Of a stretch of 64,000 bases of DNA, positions 33,333 through 44,100 are shown piece after piece. The DNA is from Labyrinthula sp. Ha. Taxonomy: Eukaryota; Sar; Bigyra; Labyrinthulida; Labyrinthulaceae. Location: NCBI GenBank assembly GCA_015227615.1, contig JAALGZ010000083.1, positions 1 to 64,000 of the forward strand, read 5' to 3'. Made by a program: the position numbers and the translations under genes. Within the stretch, counting starts at the first letter, position 1; each line of letters opens with the position of its first letter. The notes under the pieces are model-generated. The model saw nothing but the letters and a program-made list of their open reading frames with translations. It was not told where the DNA came from and made no database searches.

Positions 33333-33910
33333 TCATAACCAAAGGAAATATCTTTGTACTACATAAGCAATAGTCAACGTACCAGCAGCTTGTGTGACTG
33401 TAATTCCTGTACCATGAAGTTGTTCATAACCAAACTCCTCGTTCTGAGCTAATAACCCATCTCACACAGAAATGGCATCTTCACAATTATAAATATCAAT
33501 GGAATTTTGAAGCTGGCCAATAGTTTCATCATTAAAGAGTGAACAAGTAGCACCATGCATTGCGCAAACAGAGACACAATTAACCCAACGATGCAGCTCT
33601 TGAACAACGCCTTCAGTACAGAACTCCTTTCTGTCTGGAACAAGATTATGCAAGGATATGAGAAGCTGAAGCCCATTACTTAGAGTAATATTTTTCGCAA
33701 CTACATCGTCACTTAACCATTGCAATACATTTTCTTGTCTGCTTTCATCCAAGGTGTGGAACAGTTCAAATGCAGTATTTTCCAGAGGAGCAATACATTC
33801 ATCATAGCAGGAGTAATGAAAAAAATAATTACCATCCTGTAGAACTCTGGTACTTAGTTTCTCTGCTGAATAAGTTTTATAACTATCTTTTCTCAAATAC
33901 GAGTTCAGTA
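33333..33910 (-). pseudogene. secreted six-cysteine family member without a legible start
   Basis: The long frame down to 33462 carries RVLQD, then a Cys pattern (YSCYDEC, EFC, VNCVSVC, ATC, YNCED) like that of the protein at 47778-48329. A TGA follows, but in the same phase the sequence goes on with NEEFGYEQLHGTGI and a hydrophobic end (GTLTIAYVV) to a TGA at 33333-33335, matching the NAEFG...GPI-type tail of that relative. A 24-nt GT-AG segment (33444-33467) would remove the first TGA in phase. There is no ATG and no signal peptide before RVLQD, although an A-rich leader of the usual kind lies at about 33905-33935. It is either a decayed gene or one with an unusual start. Confidence 0.5.
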
Positions 33911-33984
33911 TTTATTTTGTTTTTAGAGTTTGTTTATTAAGCTTAATCCACAGACTTGTGTTATTTTGATTATGTCCTTATGTA

Positions 33985-34135
33985 ACCGGGCGGTAGGCAT
34001 GTTTAACGAGAGAGTCTTGACGAGAACTTCTCGAGGGGGTTTCTCTCGTTTTCTCGTAATACAAATATTCTTGGAAAATTCTTCTCGAGAAGCTTTTGTT
34101 ATCTCGATAAATACACTTACAGGGCGGTTAGGAAA
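33985..34135. repeat. cluster of CTCGAG-type palindromes between short direct repeats
   Basis: Within 150 bp are CGAGAACTTCTCG (imperfect palindrome), TCTCTCG twice, and the perfect palindrome CTTCTCGAGAAG (about 34080-34091). The cluster is bordered by related GC-rich words, CCGGGCGGTAGG (about 33987) and CAGGGCGGTTAGG (about 34121). Function unknown; it could be the relic of a small foldback element. Confidence 0.45.
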
Positions 34136-34179
34136 TATTATTAATAAGAATAAACGAAGATAAATAAAGCGGGACAAGA

Positions 34180-37100
34180 AATATCAATACCAAGAGTATT
34201 ATTATGGATAGGAATAGTCTCGAATCTCCTTGTTCTTATCAGTCATAATACAAAGCAGCTGAAGAGTGCCAGAGAATTCATATATAGTCTGCAGGGGAAT
34301 TATAAAAAAGGAAGGGATATCTTTTAAGAACGGAGAATATCAGAATCAAGGTTCTCCGGAAAGATAAACACCCTGTACATATAGGTATAATTTTTTGTTA
34401 CTGGAGGTAATAAACATCAGAGAAGATTCTCGTCTTGTGCTGAAGATTCATGAGATATTATTTATTCTCTAGAAGGTGTTCCTTACAAACCTGGAACATT
34501 ATATATAAATATAAATATATTTATCATATACTTAATGATGTAAAACGTATCCATATTTGTCAATAGAACTAAGCAACCTCTATCGAAGGGTTTCCCTAAC
34601 AATTAGTGGTTTTTAATTTCAATCTGTCTAGAACTACTAGGGAGCAACACTTTCTTGAAATCACTTTATTAAGAGCACAGCAGTGTGGATTTTCACTTCA
34701 TAATATTTTTATTTAGTGCAATGAGAAATATCCGTAGCCGCATTGGTTACTACTAGGCAAGAAAATTAAAACGTCAATTCTCATTATAAGTTATATTCGT
34801 AAGCCGTAAGTACAAGATATTAAGAAGATACAAAAAATTCTGTGCACAAATTATGTAAAATGAAAATATTAAAAACAATTTACCTCAGGACGATATAAAT
34901 GATGAAAGTAATGGCAAACCCAAGAAAACATTCGGAAAAAGCCCAGGCAAAACCATCAATTACCCGAGCTCCACGGTAGAAAGTATTCTAACACACACAG
35001 CTAAAGTTTTTTGCATGAATCATGGGCAACACTCAACTACCAGAGTGGTCCTTATTACACTTCAAGTTTAGGAATTCGGTAGCTCTGGTTATAGTAACTT
35101 TGTAGGATTAACATTAATTTTCATTTGTAAAATACGGTGGTTCTCACTGTACCAGAGCTTTTATATAGTTTTTTTTAAATTTGATCATTTATTTGAAGTT
35201 AGAATACTTTCTTGTCCCTAGATTACCTTTTTCAGATCGCTTAACTTATAATATTGTCTGTTTAACTTATTGTTTACATCGGTGAATCTAGAGTTGCGTG
35301 TAACTAAATTTATCTATTATTATAAGCTTTTCTTACAATACTTCAACTATTTCCTTTTGATTCGCCTCCTTATGGCTAACCACATCATATTATTCATAAC
35401 CTACCTCTATTATTTCAAGAATATCTGAGGAAAATATAATACGCTATACCTGTTTCATTCTAGATATTGTTTTATTGCTATATATTTCCTTACCCATAAA
35501 CTATTTAGAAAGAGATGAAATAACTAACCGTATTCTAGCCAACCAGGAGAAACTCCTGCTGAAACTTATGATCCCAGTAGAGCTGGTAGGAAGGGAAGTA
35601 CCCTTAGGTCTTTTTGCTGAGCTTTGTTGCTCTTTTTGCTGTAAAACTTAACCTATTCTTACATTTCAAAAAACTCTAGAATAAATGTGTCCGAAGTATT
35701 GTGAATTCATAAAATCCATACTCATGGTTGCAAGTGATTTGTTAGTCTACCTCCTTCAATCTACGATGCAAGGGGAATTTTTTATGTATCACAACAATAC
35801 CTAGATTAATTTCAACTGTCATTTTGCTCGAGGTGAACATTTTCAAGATCATGGTGTTTAGAACAAGTAGAGGGGATAGGGCGCTAAAGCTCTTGTTTTA
35901 CTTAGTAAGATTAAGATGAAATGTATTTATTCTATGTTTTCACACCCCACACAACCTCTGGTTGGGTTATTTTTTTAATACCTAAGTGTAAACAAAACTA
36001 ACCACAAATGCCAGAAGCCGGTGTTCGTAAGTAAATCGAACGAAAATATGAAATTTGTTAAATGTTCTTAACTGAAAATTTTTCTTGAAACATTTACCCT
36101 ATAAAGAGTGATTTTGTTCCTGAATTTGCCTGGCTGTTGTTTAGGTTCTGAATGCTTTTAGATAAATAGTATTATGACAACCTCCAGCAAGTGAATATCG
36201 GTAGATCATGCCAATCTGAGTTTAATGAACCTAGATTCTTATCCTCAGCAAGAAAGTGTACAGAAAGATGATATAACAAGATTACTGTAGCAAGACGCAT
36301 AATCACGTAAGAGTGAGTTGTATAGCTAAATGCATTATTTTTGGGGCACGGGAGAATGAAATATGAGAGAAACATATTTAATAGTCAAAACAAGAATGGG
36401 GCTCTTACTATAATTAGTTTCTTGTATCCGGGGTTTTGTTTCAAAAAGATATGGTCAATTTATTAAAGCATTAACTACAGATCTTCATGGGGTATAAATT
36501 TTGAACGTAAGATAAACTAGAAAATTCAAAGGATCAGCTTTCTACGCACTCAAGCCTCCCAGAAGCTTTCTCTCAAAACGGAACACATAATATTCAATCG
36601 GGATCCAGCAACCTTATTTTTGCATTTTTATCATGTCATTATTATTTGGCTTTTACTTCATCAGACTAGGCCAAAATATCTATTTTATTGTCAAGCAATG
36701 AATACAGTGCTGTTACTTAAATTCTTGGTAACCATAAAGTTAGGGAATCTTTAAATAGTGTCTTATTATTGGTGACAAAATAAATTAAGGGAACTTAAGG
36801 GAAATGTCCCCCAGGCCTAATCTTCTTCAGTTTTTCCGATGTTGTGTATCACCAATCAATTTAATTCTTCAATTTTTTCATTTTGGTGCAGAACATTAGA
36901 GTTCAAGCAGGTTGAATTAAAGTTTTCAGAATCAGACTACAATTTGTTCCTCGTGATCACTGGATAATGTCAGAGCTGAAAATAAGTTGGATCTTTGTTG
37001 CTTCAATACCGTTGAATTGACTTAGCGAATTTTGTGATAATCCTTCAGAGGCAGAATCAGATTAGGTTCCTATGAAGTCTTAGAAAACATGTTGGTTTAA

Positions 37101-38183
37101 AAAGACTCTCTCTTACTATTTCGTTGAGTATTTGGCGATTAAGTGTAAACTGTAAAAGAAATAAAGAGAGTAAAACAGCTGGAGGTGGGAAAGTAGTAGC
37201 TATTTCCATGGCTGAACAAACATTAAATATGGTTTAGCACTTTTATATCGTTGAACATGCCCTTGCTACAACTCAACCCGAAGTGAAAAATACTGGAGGT
37301 GACCTTAAAGTCGCATTAGCTTCTAATCTAGTGAAAGGATTATTATTATCCATTAAATATTATACCTCAGTTGTAGCTCATCTTCGGTGAAAATTCGCTA
37401 ATGTCATGCAGTTGAAGATCAAGAAGAAAGAAGATTCGAGAAAGCAGGAAGATTTTAACGTTTACAATCTATTACGTTGAATCAAGAGCTCCTCCTCTCT
37501 CATTCCCTAGTTTAAGGGAATACTAAAAGGCAGGAAAAAATTTACAAGCTATGAAAGTCTAAACAAAGTATCTTTTGTACTTAAGGTTTTCATTGCTTGG
37601 TGTTTCACATATTGTCACTCTAATACATTTCTTTTTCACAAACAATATGTAGTTGCTGGTATAAGAGCCCAGCTTCTCTTGGACGTTATTCTTCTCCTAT
37701 TGTGCCGTTAAAAACGACAAACTAGTTCTTCATCCGATTCAAATCTCATATGTTAGTGAATATGGCCAAACCAGACAGATTTCCCGAAACAAGCTTATCG
37801 AAAAGTGATGAAGACTCCTGTTATCATCATGAAATAAAATGAAGCTTCAATCTATCGATATCATATCGGTTAGCTAAACTGGTAATGATAGTCGTCTTTC
37901 CTATGAGTCATAGTGTAAGTTCATTGAAAAATTATCGATAAGTGTATTGCCGGTTTTCAAAGAAAATATAAGTCTATCAAACTGAATATCGATAATCTAT
38001 TGATATGACAATAGCACAATATACGCATCACCTGTGCACTTACTGTTATCCGGGCACCCTTAATTCTTCCGCAATTGATATGAATTTAGCCGCACTGTAT
38101 ATATTGCAGGAATTCTTAAACGTTAAGTGCATAATCAATTGATTAACAAAATTTCCAACATTTTAGAAACAAGAGAAAAACGT
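34180..38183. other. gene-free stretch
   Basis: No gene supported. The last 350 bp before the gene at 38184 contain several ATCGATA/TATCGAT words (about 37850-38000) and AAACGTTAAG at 38118-38127, probably promoter-proximal. Confidence 0.5.
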
Positions 38184-41117
38184 ATGGGAGATAAGGACAT
38201 CGAGGTAAAGGAAGAGGAAAATAACCTTGTAAAGTTGGAAAGAAGACCTTCATCTTCCCAAGAGTTGTTTCGTAGTCTTTCTAAGCGCAAAGGTTCGTTA
38301 ATTTCCAATCCACCAGAACTGGAGAACAGTTTGGGATGGAAGGTTAGCTTGTGCAAGTTTATCCACGCCAGGCCAGGAAAGTTCTGTATGAGCTGCTGCT
38401 GCCTGTTATTTTTCATGACGGTCGTTGGATTGGGCGCGTTCCCATTTCTTCAAGGAGAAAGTGACATTTCAAATCCAAGTGACCCTGCAAACGTTGCGTT
38501 TGATGGAATTCGTCTAGCGCGTGAGGATTTTGATGTGAATTTTGAGGACGACCTGACTTTTGAGTCCACAGTAATGCAGTTTGGTTATGTTTGGGAAAAT
38601 TCAAAACTAGATGACACAGAAATAATTAACGCGGCTAATCTTCAAAGCATGTGTGAGTTTGAGCAAATATTATTTCAACAGTTCAATCCAACATTTGAAG
38701 AATGTGACCCAGAAACTACTGAAGACGTTTGTATCACAACTGATGGAAGTTTTTCTGGTCGTGAGACACTTTCAATTGCAGAACTTTTTTATTTAAGACT
38801 TGATGAAAACTTCTCCTACTCTGATTGTTTTCTCCTGGAAGAAGAAGATGTTGAGCAAGCTGTAGATGAGTTTTATGTTGAACTTAACAGTTCTCCAGAA
38901 AATGAGCTTCGTTTAGGTTTCTTCGTGAACAGTAACGAACTCAGTACTGTAGTAAGAAGTTTGGTACAAGTTGGAACACCTTCTGAAGACGAAACTTTAG
39001 ATGTGCTGTTTGATATAGAAGCAGATATCTTTGAATTCTGTGATAGTACAAATACTTTTTTCAGAAGTGTTTATAGACAAAAATGCCAAACTGGGGATGT
39101 TAGAGTGTTAATTTTCATCCTTGAGTTGTTGGAAGAAGAGTTTAATCGACTTATTCTTGCAGATGCAACTTGGATTATTATGAGCTTTATCTTTGTGGGG
39201 TGCTGGATGATCTTTTACACAAAATCAAAATTTCTAACCATGTGTTTCATGTCTTATATCTTCGCTATAGTCACTTCCTCAATCTTCATTTATAAAGCTA
39301 TTTTGCAAATTTTATACTTTGATTTTCTCCAAATTTTAGCTATTTTTCTCATTATTGGTATTGGCGCAGATGCTAACTTTGTAATTTTAGATGCTTGGAA
39401 ACAATCGAGAGAAATATTTTCTAAATCTAAAGCTGAAGTTGATGACAGCACTGTTGAGTTGCGTCGTTTAATCTATGCACACACTAGAGGAACAAAAACT
39501 ATTTTCAACACTAGTTTAACAACGTTTTCCGCGTTTATGTTCACGGCAATTACTCCCTTGGTTAGTATTTCGGCCTTTGGAATATTTGCAGCTTTGTGTG
39601 TTATGATGGTCTATATTTTTTCTCTGACTATGGTTCCAGCTACTATTTTAGTCTATCATAGAAGATGGGGTTATAAAGTAGAAGAGCAACTTGAATCAAA
39701 ATTAGAAGAAAACGCCGCAGTTAATAATGAACAACAACTCTCTGGATGGGATAAGTTTATTGAAAATGCATATGTACCTTTCTTGCTAAAATACCATATT
39801 CCAGTTGTTATTTGCACTGTTATCTTGGGAATCTTGGGTTTAACTGGAACCACCCAAATTGAAGAGCTAACAGAACAAGAAAACTTTCTTCCTGATGATC
39901 ACATGTTGCAAGAGTTTATCAATGTAGGTGTATTTGTAGGTGGTGCTGACGAAGAATTTAGCAGAATAACTTTTTCCTTCGGAATTAAAGGCGTTGAAAG
40001 AGACATTATCAGTAGATATGCAGGAGATCCGGACGAATATAAAGAAAATGTTATCTACGATACTGATTTTCAACTTGATATTGATACCATAAATGCAATA
40101 GTTAAAACTTGTGATGATATTGTCTTGGAAGAATGCAGAGGTGAAATCTGTAATGGAGTAAGTTTGCTCGTAACACCCGAAGATGGTGAATATTTGCACA
40201 TTTGCCCTTTAAAAAATTTTAGTGAATTCCACGAAACAGAGTTTGGATCTTCTTTGATTGAATCTGATGGTAGTTTTGATGGTGAAATTTCACCCCAACT
40301 AATTGCAACTCGTTTAGCACAATTTCTTGATGCTGCACTGGATCTTAATTTTTATTCTGCTTTTGGTCTGGATAGGGAGAATCAACGAGTTAGATTCGTT
40401 ACTACAGAGTTTAGAATAGTTGCATCACCTTTTCAACCGGGTCCACAGGTTCGCGAAACCCGGGATCAACTTAAGGATTTTGTTTCCCGAAGTGAAGAAA
40501 ATTATGGATTACGTAACGTAAAATTCTCAGCTGATATTTTTATTACTGAAGCCTCTGGTAGAGCACTGCTCAATAATGCAATTCGTGGTTTGGCAATTAC
40601 AGTTCCTGTGGTTTACCTGATTTTAATGACGGCTACTAATAATTTCCTACTGGCCACTTTCGGAGTCCTTACCATTTCTTTTATTATTATGTCAGTTATG
40701 GGAGTTATCGCGGTACCACTTGGGTATCAACTTGGATTGAGTGAAAGTATCGTAGTCATTATGATTGTTGGTCTTTCAGTTGATTACAGTGTTCATTTAT
40801 TGCATATGATGCAGTATGCGGGTGAAAGTGAAGGAGTTGAGACCCGCGAGCTAAGATTTGCGTACTCGGCAAAGACTATCGCAAAAACTGTTGTAGCAGG
40901 TGGATTGACTACACTTGGAGCAGGGATATTCTTGCTAGGAACACAGATTGTGTTCTTTTTTAAGATGGGCATTATGTTGTCATTGACAATCTTTTTCAGT
41001 CTTGTGTATTCTTTGCTCTTTTTAATGGGAATGGAGATTTTATGCGGACCCGAAGGGGAAAACTTTAATATGGATAAGTTGTTTGCAAAGTGTAGAAATA
41101 AAGAGGGGTCAGATTAA
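38184..41117 (+). CDS. Dispatched/Patched-like RND protein with sterol-sensing domain
   Basis: 977 residues from ATG 38184; the frame upstream has no ATG. The RND layout is complete: membrane helix 1 (about 66-88), a first outside domain, five helices of a sterol-sensing domain (about 328-492, with GIGADANFVILDAWKQS and FNTSLTTFSAFM), a second outside domain, then the last helix bundle (about 800-960, with GLSVDYSVHLLHMMQYA and GGLTTLGAGIFLL). DAWKQS and GLSVDYSVH are typical of the Dispatched-like branch found in protists. These proteins use ion gradients to move lipids or sterols, or lipid-modified cargo. Oddity: the usual paired Asp of helix 4 (GADD) is GADA here. No intron is seen. Confidence 0.88.
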   Translation: MGDKDIEVKEEENNLVKLERRPSSSQELFRSLSKRKGSLISNPPELENSLGWKVSLCKFIHARPGKFCMSCCCLLFFMTVVGLGAFPFLQGESDISNPSDPANVAFDGIRLAREDFDVNFEDDLTFESTVMQFGYVWENSKLDDTEIINAANLQSMCEFEQILFQQFNPTFEECDPETTEDVCITTDGSFSGRETLSIAELFYLRLDENFSYSDCFLLEEEDVEQAVDEFYVELNSSPENELRLGFFVNSNELSTVVRSLVQVGTPSEDETLDVLFDIEADIFEFCDSTNTFFRSVYRQKCQTGDVRVLIFILELLEEEFNRLILADATWIIMSFIFVGCWMIFYTKSKFLTMCFMSYIFAIVTSSIFIYKAILQILYFDFLQILAIFLIIGIGADANFVILDAWKQSREIFSKSKAEVDDSTVELRRLIYAHTRGTKTIFNTSLTTFSAFMFTAITPLVSISAFGIFAALCVMMVYIFSLTMVPATILVYHRRWGYKVEEQLESKLEENAAVNNEQQLSGWDKFIENAYVPFLLKYHIPVVICTVILGILGLTGTTQIEELTEQENFLPDDHMLQEFINVGVFVGGADEEFSRITFSFGIKGVERDIISRYAGDPDEYKENVIYDTDFQLDIDTINAIVKTCDDIVLEECRGEICNGVSLLVTPEDGEYLHICPLKNFSEFHETEFGSSLIESDGSFDGEISPQLIATRLAQFLDAALDLNFYSAFGLDRENQRVRFVTTEFRIVASPFQPGPQVRETRDQLKDFVSRSEENYGLRNVKFSADIFITEASGRALLNNAIRGLAITVPVVYLILMTATNNFLLATFGVLTISFIIMSVMGVIAVPLGYQLGLSESIVVIMIVGLSVDYSVHLLHMMQYAGESEGVETRELRFAYSAKTIAKTVVAGGLTTLGAGIFLLGTQIVFFFKMGIMLSLTIFFSLVYSLLFLMGMEILCGPEGENFNMDKLFAKCRNKEGSD

Positions 41118-44100
41118 TTAAATAGTCTTCGGTCTATAGTTCAAGGTTCTAGTTTTATTCCGCGTTTTTGTTTCTTACTTAAAGTCTCTATTAGACTGTT
41201 GCCGCATCATTCAAACCAAGTATCATTAGAAAGCGCTATGTAATGGTGCTTCAGGGATGTCTTACTTTTTCACCACCTTTAGGTAAGAAGCTTTCGCTAC
41301 AAACTTCAGCTAATTACTTGAAATTACTATGGTAAAGCTTCTTAGATAACCGACTCATTGATGAGTTTCTTATTTAAGGATAGCTAAGAACGTAAGCAGT
41401 TGTCATGAGCGGTTTGCACTACACACCGTGTATAGGGGTGCTGAGTAAGTGCTCAATGAGGACTCATTTTAGCTGTTGAGAAATTTCCCCAGTGACTGAG
41501 TAAGTCTCAATCCCACATTGAGTAAAGAATGAGTGAGGTATCAGAAACTCATTGAGGATTTATGATTGAGGAATTGACTCAGTGCTTGATTAAGGATCAT
41601 TGAAGAATTAACTCAAGAATTGACTGCAAATTATTGAGAAATTAAGCGAAGATTATTACAGAATTGAGCACCCGTACCTGAGTATGACCCGTGCAAGAGG
41701 CATTGAGATTAGATACGTGAGTTGAATTATTTTAACAAATTCTCAATCCATCATTGTGTCCTTGCTTTGCGAGCACCTTGTTGTAGAAGCACTGCCCCAA
41801 CAAAACAATTGAATATCTATAACTAAAAGACCTCAACAAATGAATAACTCATCTTGGAGTTTATCACAACTTAAATAATCCTAAGGGATTAATCCAAAAA
41901 ATAGTAATGAAACCAAAAGTTTGAATATAATTCAGCTATTTTGCCAAAACGTGTTAACAGAAATTGACAAGCAATAAGAGCATAAGTAAATATATCGTAT
42001 TCAAAGCGACAAATCTTGCTTTCAGCGTGAGCAGGAGAAAAGGTTTTTCTGGTGCTCATGGTAAGGTAGAAGGTCAAAGCAATCCCTCTCCATTTTCTTA
42101 GGCAAATGGAAAATGTATGTATATTTTACTCAGCGTTGCCCTCTTTTTAAGGAAACAACAACACCTGCAAAATATTACATTTTCATTTAAATCTCGTTTT
42201 TTGACAGAAATAAGCTTTTCTTGGAACAAAACTTTCAATGAGGAGTGGTTCTGACACTGATATTCTAACCTACAACTCACTGGCCGGGCCTCATCTATGG
42301 AAAGCCATTGAAAAATAATGTTTTCTAAATGTATATTACGTAGGCATGCCTTCTGACATATCATATAATTAATGAAACAACTCCTGTCTTCAAAATGATT
42401 TCTAACAAGTAATTAAGGATCTTGATCGCTATTAAATGATTCTGATTATGTATTAATTGTCAAATAATTTTCGATATCTAATTGTGCTACACTGCCTTGT
42501 TCCAAATCGTCAAGAAACTACTTAATTCTTGCATCTTGTCAAGTCATTCCTGAAAAGGTGCAATGTCATTTTCCATAGTTGGTACATATCAACAATCAAA
42601 TAAGAAAAATGAAACATTTTAATAAGAACGTATATGAAAAATATATTTGAGGAATTTATTAATCAAAACATCAATGAATCAGAATCCAACCCTAGCCATA
42701 TCCAATCAAGGATGACAATTTCTCAGTAATGGTAAGTATTGCCGTAAAAACAAGATATAAATCTTATATTTCTTTGTGGTTAAGCGCGGGAATATGTTAG
42801 GTATGGAAACATAGATTCTTCATTAGAGTACGAGGGAACACTGACCCATTTTATTAGCTTATTTTCTGCTCTGGAATTCTTATCAGTATTGGCCGCAACA
42901 TAAAGTTGAAAGTCATCGTCCACATCAAAACTATTTTTCTACGCAGAATTATATATTTTTCGAAGGCTCGCTCTCTTCGCACTCCTTAATAATAAAAAAC
43001 TGCTAAAGAATGTTAGAAATCGCTGCTCTTAGTATTAATTACATCATAAAATATAGATTAAGAGCATCATGCCCCGCAAATTATTGGCAAAATGTCTTAT
43101 TACTCCTTATTATGAGCAATACCCTGTACAATGTTTTCTAGTCTTGCTACTTATTAGATGACTAGAAAGATGCAACTGTCTTCTCATTGCTAATTATCTG
43201 TTTCAAACCTACATACTCATAACTAGGTGTGGGAAATGATTTTGTAATAATTTATCAATAAGAAACTTGACTATATTTCTTCTTGCTTGATTCTGATAAT
43301 TCCAAAGTCTTTTTGAATGATTATTGCTAATCAATTGAAAACCAAAATAAAATCAGAATCATTTGAGAGAAATCAAAATCAAAATTTTTTATTGATAATC
43401 AGAATCATAATGATTTTGAAGTACTTGTCGAGAATTATTATCAAATTTCACCCCTGCTCATGACTGGCATGGGGTATTTGTAGATACAGGGCTCAATATA
43501 TTTTCACTAAAGTAACTGTCACGCTTCAATCATAAGCCGATAATCATCAGGGCATTAAGCCAATGGCAAGAAGAACAATATCAAGAAAAGAACTTCACTC
43601 GAAAACAGTAGCAAGAGTATAATGAAGTGTGGAGGAGCGTCGCTAACAAGTAGCCATCATCTTATATAGACTAAGCCATTTCATTTGATTTAAACTAAAT
43701 ATGTCTATCGTTCAAGACTTTGTAGCTTAGAGTGTACGTCTCTATTTTAATTCCACGGTTCAAATTGTTAAGGTTTGGATCCAGAAATTTATAGTTCTTG
43801 CAACTTTCTTAGGAAGATATCTAGTTTCAGATTCTAGTCATATTTAACTAATATTATGCATAACCCACAAAACCCTTACGATTTGCAATTATGAACGTCT
43901 AAGGTTCAGTTGCTGTTAGTATAGATTCAATAAACCCACCTGTTTAGGATAGCACTAACTTGTTGTTATTTTAACCAGTCTAAAGTCACAATAATAGCTA
44001 CATAGCAGTTGCTTAACTGATTTCAATATTATGATTAGGAGTGTTGAAATATTGAGGAAATTTGTCGTATAATTGAAGATTTTGCACTCTAACTTTTTAA

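Noticed and set aside
33923-34177. 84-codon minus-strand frame starting with a hydrophobic stretch, as a missing signal-peptide exon
   Set aside because: It runs through the CTCGAG repeat cluster, has no splice path to the Cys-rich frame, and looks like chance.
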